DNA from: Beroe ovata
Taxonomy: Eukaryota; Ctenophora; Nuda; Beroida; Beroidae
Length of the DNA stretch: 64,000 nucleotides
Direction of reading: 5' to 3'
NCBI GenBank assembly: GCA_946803715.1
Contig: CAMPET010000026.1
Coordinates: forward strand, 397,079 to 461,078
This document shows, one piece after another, positions 49,785 through 64,000 of the stretch. The position numbers and the translations under genes were made by a program. Each line of letters starts with the position of its first letter. Positions within the stretch are counted from its first letter, which is position 1. The notes beneath the pieces are model-generated. The model was not told the DNA's origin, ran no database searches, and saw only the letters and a list, made by a program, of their open reading frames with translations.

Positions 49785-50288
49785 GTGCAGTCAGCATAAA
49801 AACCAATTGGTCACCTGCTGTTTCTCATATCTAAATATTGTGATTAGCTGTTGTCGCTGCCTGCTGGTAAACCCAACAAGCACAGACTTTTGCTTCATAG
49901 AAATTGGTAAGTAAAGGAGAAACAAATAATTGAAGTTATATTGCAAATGAGGTTGTGCTACATGTTATATTTGGCAGTATTTCAACATAGATTCGAAATG
50001 GGCGACCTCTGTTTTTATATTAAGGCAAGGAATGCTCATAAAGCAAGGAATGCTCATAGAAATGTGAATGCTTACTACTACGTCTTGCTAACTCGAATAA
50101 GAAAATATCGAACATAACGAAATGTAAGAAATATAATATAGTTTTTGTAGCACCATAGGTACAAGTGTGCTACAAATTGGGGTTATTCATATCAGGTCAT
50201 GGAGGATAGTGTATTGCACACATTAAACTCAAGAAACATAATATGAGTCACATTTTATCCACAAATATCACATCAATTTCCAAATGAG
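49785..50288. other. Intergenic region, PSMD4 to RAB9
   Basis: No gene seen. A short local duplication (caaggaatgctcata twice, at about 50025-50058) is present. Confidence 0.5.
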
Positions 50289-51362
50289 TTATTCATCTTT
50301 CCTGGGCTTTTTAGGAGCACTTTCCCCATTTTCATCATCTTCTTCATCCTTTTTGTTCTTACTACCCTTCTGAATGTTCCCCATTACACTTTTGACTGCT
50401 TCACTGCTAGGATCAACTCCTGGTAGATCTGTAAGGACTTGCTGCAGGAATTCTGGGTCCGCCATAACATCTGCTAAAACATCTGGATCAGCAAGATCGT
50501 CGTCAGGCAAGTCGGTAATGCCTTCTGAAGTCTCACCCGCCTCATCCTCGACACCAGCAAGACTCATTTGCATGGCAAGAGCAATTTGCTCCTCCTCTGA
50601 AAGTTGAGATAGATCTACGTTATCGCCCATTGTAGGTGTTTCAGTTACACCAGCATCAGTACTTCCCTTGTTTTCTTCTTCTTGTCGTTGCCTTTGCTCC
50701 TCCAGTGAAACTCTTAGTGCTAGTGCAAGTTCAGGATCTTGGTTTGCATCAATAAAATCAAATCCACCACCTCCAACTCCACCCATGTCCTCACCAGCAA
50801 GAATTGGTGACTTCATCAAGGCATCTGATAATGAAGGTCCTATGCTAACTGTGATTATATGAGAACCTGTTCCCTCTTTACCATTCAATGTGTTAACAAA
50901 GTTAGTTAGCTTCTCAGTATTCATATCAGATTCACCAAAGCTAACAATATCGACATTAACTTTTTCTTTCTTCAATTTTTTTGCAAGACGCTGCAAATCT
51001 TTTTCATCAGAAAGAATTGGTGACCCAACAAAAACTACAATCCTGGTTTTGTGGTTCTTACTCTGCCGATGCTTCAAGGCTAGCTGGGCAATTTTGATCC
51101 CAGTCATGAAATTAACTTCGCCCTCTGGTTCAATGGAGTGCAAGCAGGACATAACTTTTCCAACCTCAGTAGTTAGAGTTGATAATACTTTCAAGGAAGA
51201 TAGTGTCAAGAGGCCGACAGTGTTTTCAGGGTTAGCTCTAGTTTTCGAGGTACAAACCATATTAACAGCATCTTGTTGAGCTAGAAGACGAGTTGGTACA
51301 AAGTCGCCATTCCTCATAAACTCACTGTTATCAACACATATAACTGTACTCTCAAGAACCAT
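50289..51362 (-). CDS. PSMD4: 26S proteasome ubiquitin receptor Rpn10/S5a (intronless)
   Basis: Rpn10 binds polyubiquitin in the proteasome 19S regulatory particle. One open frame gives 357 residues, near the usual 375. The N-terminal VWA domain begins [19 protein letters not shown] and contains [18 protein letters not shown] and [11 protein letters not shown]. Two ubiquitin-interacting motifs follow: [20 protein letters not shown] near residue 211, and [16 protein letters not shown] near 260. The C-terminus is Lys-rich (KKPRKDE), as in animal homologues. No introns interrupt it. Confidence 0.97.
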   Translation of the reverse strand: MVLESTVICVDNSEFMRNGDFVPTRLLAQQDAVNMVCTSKTRANPENTVGLLTLSSLKVLSTLTTEVGKVMSCLHSIEPEGEVNFMTGIKIAQLALKHRQSKNHKTRIVVFVGSPILSDEKDLQRLAKKLKKEKVNVDIVSFGESDMNTEKLTNFVNTLNGKEGTGSHIITVSIGPSLSDALMKSPILAGEDMGGVGGGGFDFIDANQDPELALALRVSLEEQRQRQEEENKGSTDAGVTETPTMGDNVDLSQLSEEEQIALAMQMSLAGVEDEAGETSEGITDLPDDDLADPDVLADVMADPEFLQQVLTDLPGVDPSSEAVKSVMGNIQKGSKNKKDEEDDENGESAPKKPRKDE

Positions 51363-51800
51363 CTCTAGATTGGGAAATCAGATGGTGACTGGTGATTCAT
51401 TTCATATCTCAACAATAAATTGCAATATACTTTGAGACATCACAGATGAACTAAACCAAGGATAAGTATCTTCATCAATAAATCCATTGGCAACTATAAA
51501 TCATATTTATTAGCAATACAGAAACCCCAAATGTGGTCAACTTTGAAACAAAAAGCTGATATTACCTTTCTGATCCAAAATATGGTCTCACTATGTTCAT
51601 TGTTTGCATGCAATATGGTTACTTATGAAGCTGGTATGTGATCTGAAATAAAGCATTGAGACAAATAAATATACACAGTATTACAATTTAACTAATCAAT
51701 AGTCATGCAGGCCAGTTCTGTTGAAAAACTAGTAATGAGTCCATAATTTATTTACATTTAATTACAGTTATGTAACACATAAGGGGGGTGTGAGAAGTTG
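51363..51800. other. Region between CFAP97-like copy A and PSMD4
   Basis: Probable PSMD4 promoter. The duplicated block begins near 51787. No gene seen. Confidence 0.5.
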
Positions 51801-52857
51801 CTATCCCTTTTCCCATTTGCTTGGATCAACACTTTTAGCACTTTGAGCAGGGAGACTGACAACACTTCCACCAGCCTTGTTATTGCGAGGTTTGCAAGTT
51901 GCTGAGTTTGATGGCCGGGTGTTCAGAGTACTCTTAGTAGTAAGTAGTCGATTCAAGAGTTGCTGGGTATATTGGAAAATCAGATTATCTTATAAAATAG
52001 AAATATTCATAATCAAGGTCTAATAATGGCAAGGAGAATGACCTACATGATTTTCATGCTCAATTTTTTCATTCTGGCGTTTTCTATTTATTGCAGCATG
52101 GTGAGGACGGAAAGGAGGTGTCTTCTGCGGCTTAAACTTTGGCTCCCTGACCTGGAACAATGGAAAAGTGTCAAGACTACGAAGGTCCCTAACTTTATTT
52201 TACTGTATTTACTTTTACTGCATTTACTGCTTTAATTTAGATGGAATGAGATGTAACAGCCAGCAACAGGAGATTGTTGACATTACAACATCATTTACGT
52301 CTTCATGTGTAAATTTTGTGCTATTAGAATTACATGGGTAGAACTACCCGTTTATTATTGATAATCATAACTGCAATAACAGAGATGATTTCAAAAGCAA
52401 TTACCAAGTTTTCATCCCTTCTAATAGTAATCCACAGTTACTTGATCCTTTTAGAATCCCATTTTCAGATAAGAGTGGGAAAATTCATCTATTGAGATGT
52501 AACATATGATTACCTGAATATCTATTAGGTTCTTGAGAATTTTTTCATTATCCTTCTGCATTTTGTCAATTTCAAATTGATTAAAAGATAAATTCCTGCC
52601 AGAGACTGGAGCCACTTGCTTAACCCTCTTTATCTTAACATCTTGTCTGAATAGTTAACAGAGGTATAAATAATCAACGCCAAAGGCTAGGCCAGTTTTC
52701 AAGAAATGCAGTACACAAGCTTGCATAAAATGCTCTTCACACTATCAATAAAAGAAATATATTTTTCACAGACTAACAGTTTCAGTTTTTCTTCTATTTC
52801 AGGGTCTCCTCCTGCCTGAACTTCATCACAAACAACCTCTGTCTCATAAACCTCCAT
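51801..52857 (-). CDS. CFAP97/hemingway-domain small protein, copy A
   Basis: Four exons (52778-52857, 52514-52646, 52047-52151, 51801-51962) join in frame to 159 residues. The core resembles the KIAA1430/CFAP97 (hemingway) domain: NLSFNQFEIDKMQKDNEKIL, then PPFRPHHAAINRKRQNEKIE, then HENHQLLNRL. Members act in cilium/flagellum formation, for instance in sperm. Exon 1 uses a GTTAGT donor. The tail is basic and Ser-rich. The assignment rests on motif resemblance. Copy B is nearly identical. Confidence 0.65.
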
Positions 52858-53173
52858 TCTGCACCTACAAATATCATTATACAGTCATGACAGACTGTGA
52901 GTGGAAGAAGCCTCACCAGCAAAACAACTCCTGACAATCCCATGTTCACCCACAAAAAAATTCCTTAATAACTCTTCAAACAACTATCAAGCCATCAAAC
53001 TGACAAAGAAAACCCAGCTGTTTGTGTTTTCATACAACAACATGAGCCACAATCTTCACAAATTTTATAAGTGGTGTTTCTAAATTCCAATGCATAATTT
53101 TCATTGTATCTTCGGCAAACATAAAATGATAATGCACGGCGCAGCATGAGATTTAATATATTCCAAATTCATG

Positions 53174-53289
53174 TTGTAGGATTTTACCCTACCGTCGGTG
53201 CGCGCAATTTTTAATCCGCCCCTTGGCCAATGGCCTTGCCATGGCCAGGGATAAAATCCCGCCAGCAAGGGTAGGGTGAAATTCTACAA
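53174..53289. mobile_element. 116-bp MITE with 9-bp target duplication
   Basis: Terminal inverted repeats (ttgtaggattttaccctac and the reverse complement of gtagggtgaaattctacaa) match at 17 of 19 positions. Both sides carry aaattcatg (53165-53173 and 53290-53298). Copy B of the duplicated block has a single aaattcatg and no element near 55610-55620, which is an empty site. A 9-bp duplication fits a Mutator-like origin. It has no coding capacity. Confidence 0.88.
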
Positions 53290-53326
53290 AAATTCATGTA
53301 ATCACAATCTTGATCAATGAATAACC

Positions 53327-53441
53327 TTGTCAGATGTTACCTGACCTGTTTCTCGCGCGCCTTCATCGAAGGCCTGTTTCGGCCTTCGATGAAGGCGCGC
53401 GCGCCGCGCGCGAGAAACTGAGGTCAGATAAAATCTGACAA
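53327..53441. mobile_element. 115-bp foldback MITE with 8-bp target duplication
   Basis: Almost the whole element is a palindrome: ttgtcagatgttacctgacc at the left, ggtcagataaaatctgacaa at the right, and a GC-rich centre (cttcatcgaaggcc / ggccttcgatgaag). It is flanked by gaataacc on both sides (53319-53326 and 53442-53449). Copy B shows an empty site (caatgaataacgat, about 55635). An 8-bp duplication suggests hAT-type mobilisation. Confidence 0.88.
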
Positions 53442-53549
53442 GAATAACCGATAACGATAATAAAACGATATGATATCTGCAGTGCAGTTTTTGTTAATTC
53501 AAAATCATTTGGTTTTTAGCACTGATTTCACTCAAATATTGTCAATTGA

Positions 53550-53790
53550 TAATAGACCCTGTCGAGAATTTCGTTTCGGGCGCGCCGCGCAAATTTATCA
53601 TCAGACAGGTGACGCAGTGACGAACTGACGGCTGTCGCAAACTGCACTGCTTCGTGGCTTGCATGATTAGCAGGATCTGGCATCGCCCGACAAATTCCCT
53701 TGCTGCGTGACCCACTGACACACTGACCATATTTAAAACCCAGCTGCTATTCTGCCTCGTTTCCCTACGAAAACTTCGCACTCAAAATCG
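53550..53790. repeat. GC-rich dispersed repeat, copy 2
   Basis: Diverged copy of the 3695-3850 segment: ctgtcgagaatttcgttt, gggcgcgccgcgc, a gacgca-rich part, gtggcttgcatgattagc and ggcatcgcc. Confidence 0.65.
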
Positions 53791-53817
53791 CGAATTTTGC
53801 GANGTGTGAGAAGTTGT

Positions 53818-54881
53818 TATCCCTTTTCCCATTTGCTAGGATCAACACTTTTAGCACTTTGAGCAGGGAGACTGACAACACTTCCACCAGCCTTGTTATT
53901 ACGAGGTTTGCATGTTGCTGAGTTTGATGGCCGGGTGTTCAGAGTACTCTTAGTTGTAAGCAGTCGATTCAAGAGTTGCTGGGTATATTGGAGAATCAGA
54001 TTAGCTTATAAAATAGAAATGGTCATAATCAAGGTATAATAATGGTAAGGAGAATGACCTACATGATTTTCGTGCTCTATTTTTTCATTCTGGCGTTTTC
54101 TATTTATTGCAGCATGATGAGGACGAAAAGGAGGTGTCTTCTGTGGCTTAAACTTTGGCTCCCTGACCTGGAACAATGGAAAAGTGTAAAGACTACAAAG
54201 GTCCTTAACTTTATTTTACTGTATTTACCTTTACTGCATTTACTGCTTTAATTTGGAAGATTGAATGAGATGTAACAGCCAGCAGCAGGAGATTGTCGAT
54301 ATCACAACATCATAAACATCTTCATGTGTTAATTATGTGATAAGAATTATGTGGGTAGAACTACCCATTTATTATTGATGATCATAACTGTAATAACAGA
54401 GATGATTTCAAAAGCCATTACCAAGTTTTCATCCTTTCTTATAAGAGTCCACAGTTACTTGATCCTTTTAGAATCCCACTTTTAGATTAGAGTGGGGAAA
54501 ATTTATCTATTGAGATGCAACATGTGATTAGTGATTACCTGAATATCTATTAGGTTCTTGAGTATTTTTTCATTATCCTTCTGCATTTTGTCAATTTCAA
54601 ATTGATTAAAAGATAGATTCCTGCCAGACACTGGAGCCACTTGCTTAACCCTCTTTATCTTTACATCTTGTCTGAACAGTTAACAGAGGTATAGATAATC
54701 AAAGCCAAAGGCTAGGCCAGTTTTCAAGATATGCAGTACACAAGCTTACATAAAATGCTCCTTACACTATCAATAAAAAAATCTATTTTTCACAGACTAA
54801 CAGTTTCAGTTTTTCTTCTATTTCAGGGTCTTCTCCTGCCTGATCTTCATCACAAACAACCTCAGTTTCATAAACCTCCAT
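53818..54881 (-). CDS. CFAP97/hemingway-domain small protein, copy B
   Basis: Exons 54802-54881, 54539-54671, 54063-54167 and 53818-53979 have the same lengths (80, 133, 105, 162) and splice sites as copy A and encode an intact 159-residue protein. It differs from copy A by a few residues (for example DEDQAGEDPE against DEVQAGGDPE). It may be the same gene from the other haplotype rather than a second gene. Confidence 0.6.
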
Positions 54882-54896
54882 TCTGCACCTACAAAT

Positions 54897-55310
54897 CTAT
54901 AATATAAAGGAATAAGGCACTTACGGGAAATCGGTTTTTTGTATACAAATAACTCAACCAAATGGAGTTGGAGAGTTGGGATTTTTTGCAAGGTGGTAGA
55001 AAAAAGGATTCTGCTTGTGATAGTCATTTCGGATTTTTAATTTAGGTCTTTGAGTTTTTGTAATTGGCGTCGGAAGTTTTGGGAAGAGATGCAAAAATCA
55101 ATATAAGGGTGTAGCGGAATTTGCATTTAACACCGTTGCTACCCAATTAAGGAGTTGCATGTGCAAATTAAATGCGGGCGTATGGATGTGTCCTCATTTC
55201 GTAGCTTCTTTGTTTTGAAACGTTTTGATTTTGATGCTCATTCAATCTAGCGCAATATTTTATTCTTTCTGATATTCAGTGCAGCACACCCACTTGAGGG
55301 GTGTTCTAGT
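54897..55310. mobile_element. Insertion of about 410 bp present only in copy B
   Basis: Aligning the two blocks, copy A runs from ctacaaat into attatacagtcatgac with nothing between (about 52868-52890). Copy B has about 410 extra bases there. I see no clear terminal repeats and no coding frame. The type is unknown. Confidence 0.5.
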
Positions 55311-55763
55311 AACATTATAAGTCATGATGGACTGTAAGTGAGAGAAGCCTTACCAGCAAAACAATTCCTGGCAATCCCATGCTCACCCACAAAAAATAAT
55401 TTCTTAATAATTCTCAAAACAACTATCAAGCCACCAAATTGACAAATAAAACCCAGCTGTTTTTGTTTTCACACAACAAGTACAACATGAGCCACAATCT
55501 TCATAAATCTTATAAGTGGTGTTTCTAAATTCCAATCCATCATTTTCATTGTATCTTCAGCAAACATAAAATGATAATGCACGGCGCAACAAGAGATTTA
55601 ATTAATTCCAAATTCATGATATTACAATTTTGAACAATGAATAACGATATTATATCAATTTTTGTTAATGAAAAATGATTATGTTTTTCACATTTCGCTC
55701 TAATATGATTGATTGCGCATGGCTGATTGTTCAAGAAATTTATCACTATCATGTAACGCCGCG

Positions 55764-56030
55764 TTGTCAGATGTTACCTGACCTGTTTCTCGCGCGCGGC
55801 GCGCGCGCTTTCATCGAAGGCCGAAACAGGCCTGTTTTTTGACATGGGCTATTATCGACAGCCAACAAAATACGAAATAATAATTGTCAAATTTAAATTG
55901 ACCTCTGCACTCTGTTTCTCGCCCACGCGCCTAGCTTTTCCGTAGGGAGCTTGATCATCGAAGACAGAAATTGGAAACAGCACTTTATCGGCCTTCGAAG
56001 AAAGACAGAGGTCAGATAGAATCTGACTAA
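55764..56030. mobile_element. Larger or interrupted foldback-family element
   Basis: The left end is ttgtcagatgttacctgacc and the right end is aggtcagatagaatctgact. The interior has the family words (gtttctcgcgcgcggcgcgcgcg, tcatcgaaggccgaaacag), here separated by about 100 bases of other sequence. It may be one element with an internal insertion or two adjacent ones. Confidence 0.6.
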
Positions 56031-57855
56031 GATATTGAATAACGCGAACGATTAATGGTTCCCATTTTTGTTCACTTTCATGGTTTCTTCAAAAATTGAA
56101 TCATGAATACGCAAAAATTATTGTTCATATCTGATATCTTTTATGCTAATTGCTCAAAATTACAAAACTCAGAAGCTGATGTCTAACATCATTCGTGAAA
56201 TTCAAACATGTTGTTGATTGATATATGTAACAGTGGTTATGTAATTTATTCTACTTATCAATCTATCATTGTGTTAGAAATTCAAACATGGGTATATGGT
56301 GTCCAAAGATATGAAAAAAGAATTGTTACCTATTAGCTTCAGATGATTGAACATTGTAGACAGTGATACAAAGTCAATTGAATCAAACCCACACACTTTT
56401 TCACCACAAATTTACTGACATTTTCAACACATTATAGTCTCTTCTTCAGGATCTCCACAGTGTGTGGCCCTCGCTTCTCAAATTTGATTGTAATAAGTAG
56501 TGTTGATAAGTTTAAAACCTATTAGCTGTGCACTTTACAAGTGATGTCTAATCTTATATTCACATTAATATAGTATTTCTTTATACAAACTGTTTTTCAA
56601 TATCCATATCATAAACTTTCAAATTCTGTATCATCTATCATCTAATGATAACAAATTAAACATAGACAGTACAATTTAAATTTACCTATCCATCATCTAT
56701 CTATGTAAGGAAATGCACATGCAAGTTTTGCGCTAAAATGAGCATCAGTTGTAATTGGAGGAGAGTGCATTAATTGTTAGTCTTTTCTGGTTGCATTTGT
56801 GGATTGTTTTGAGGTGGGTGAGCAGTGGATTTTGATTTCATGATTCTTCCTACAATTCTAAGCATTGGGCACTTACCCCACATAACATTCCATAACAGTC
56901 AGTTATTCATAATCTTCCAATATTCAAACTGTTCTTTAGATTGAAGAAACTTCTTAACTTCACAGTTAAAACAACCTGCATTACCAGTTGTTAGTGATGA
57001 TACACTATGATGGTTTATTTACTTATTTACATGAAATTTTTTTTCAATTTTCCTTATCATGAAGAGTAACCACAGTTCAATAAGTAATGATGGGTAAATA
57101 CAATTGTTGGGGAGTTTCACTCGTCACATCTGTACATTTAATCACCTCACCTCATGTCACCTCATGTCTGCTTTCCTTGGAGACCCANTTAGAATAGAGT
57201 TGCCTGAAGGCAAAAATTTTTATTTATTTATTTTATTTATTTACCTATCCATCATCTATCTACGTAACAAATTTTGCACTTGTGAGTTTTGTGCTCAAAT
57301 GGGCATCACTATAGTTGTAAGTGGAGGAGAGTGCGTTAATTGTTAGTCTTTTCTGGTTGCATTTGTGGATTATTATGAGGTGGGTGAGCAGTAGATTTTG
57401 ATTTCTTGATTCTTCCCACAATTCTAAGCATTGGGCACTTACCCCACATAACATTCCATAACAGTCAGTTATTCATAATCTTCCGATATTCAAACTGTTT
57501 TTTAGATTGAAGAAACTTCTTAACATCACAGTTAAAACAACCTGCATTACCAGTTGTTAGTGATGATACACTATGATGGTTTATTTGCTTATTTACATGA
57601 AATTGTTTTTCAATTTACCGTATCATAAAGAGTAACCACAGTTCGATAAGTAATGATGGGTACAATTGTTGGGGAGTTTCACTTGTCACATCTGTACATT
57701 TAATTGTCAAAATCTTTAGAATCAATACTGATATGCCATGTGAGAATACAAACGCACGTATGATAATGATGTTATAGCATAATTGAACCTCTACAACACA
57801 TCTCAAAACTTGTCTGGGGATTGCTTATATCTGTTACTTATCAGCCTAGTGTGTC
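56031..57855. other. Divergent region between CFAP97-like and UGP2
   Basis: Contains the 560-bp tandem duplication listed below and otherwise AT-rich DNA. The UGP2 promoter should lie in the last few hundred bases. Confidence 0.5.
56682..57703. repeat. 560-bp tandem duplication around a single N
   Basis: The segment from ttacctatccatcatctatc to gtcacatctgtacatttaat occurs at 56682-57140 and again at 57241-57703 with minor differences. A single N (57187) lies between the copies. Confidence 0.85.
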
Positions 57856-63964
<6,109 letters not shown>

Positions 63965-64000
63965 GTCAGTTGTTAGCAATATGTGAACATGATTTGATTT

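Larger units (their letters stand above)
51787..53802. repeat. 2-kb duplicated block, copy A
   Basis: Matches 53804 onward (to about 55760) at an offset of 2016-2024 bases, including all four CFAP97-like exons and introns. It ends at a single N (53803). Copy A carries two small elements absent from copy B, and lacks an insertion of about 410 bp that is present in B. Confidence 0.85.
53804..55760. repeat. 2-kb duplicated block, copy B
   Basis: Starts gtgtgagaagttgttatccc immediately after the N at 53803, matching 51787. Similarity continues to about 55740 apart from an insertion at about 54897-55310. See the finding on haplotype duplication. Confidence 0.85.

Noticed and set aside
52026-52235. 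Hydrophobic plus-strand ORF, repeated at 54042-54251
   Set aside because: It lies opposite CFAP97-like exon 3 and its intron. Its repetition only reflects the duplicated block.

Overview
This is nuclear DNA from a compact, intron-bearing animal genome. The case for an animal rests on Maelstrom (piRNA pathway), PERK, spastin, NEDD1, a BTB-BACK-Kelch protein, Rab9 and an ER alpha-mannosidase, with most introns between 40 and 600 bases. I cannot name the species. Gene density (about 16 loci in 64 kb) resembles compact invertebrate genomes. There are no bacterial operons, CRISPR arrays, tRNA or rRNA genes that I can see. Two multi-base N gaps and several single N positions mark contig joins.

Left block (1-31.2 kb). 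The 5' half of MAN1B1 lies on the minus strand and runs off the left edge. A plus-strand series follows: MAEL-a (4539-6705), a shortened and degenerate MAEL-b (7998-9872), MAEL-c (11116-19508), ECHS1 (21522-22370), MAEL-d (22762-25446), a possible unrecognised gene (26391-27057) and an F-box/LRR gene (28339-31185). The four Maelstrom-type genes share exon boundaries, intron phases and a domain order, so they look like a local gene-family expansion. MAEL-c carries a complete TMEM145/GPR180-type gene on the same strand inside one of its introns.

Middle block (33.1-54.9 kb). Every gene is on the minus strand: SPAST, an unrecognised Ser/Gly-rich 185-residue protein, EIF2AK3 (PERK), NEDD1, a Kelch-like gene, RAB9, PSMD4 and a small CFAP97/hemingway-domain gene. 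The last is present twice, on either side of a single N, and this looks more like two unmerged haplotypes than a true duplication. Comparing the copies exposes two miniature inverted-repeat elements, each with a clean target-site duplication and a matching empty site.

Right block (57.8-64 kb). UGP2 is on the plus strand, is interrupted by microsatellite-rich introns and runs off the right edge.

Functional themes: piRNA or germline silencing (MAEL cluster), ER quality control and stress (MAN1B1, PERK, PSMD4), microtubule and centrosome biology (SPAST, NEDD1, CFAP97), membrane traffic (RAB9) and metabolism (ECHS1, UGP2). Apart from the MAEL cluster I see no operon-like functional grouping.
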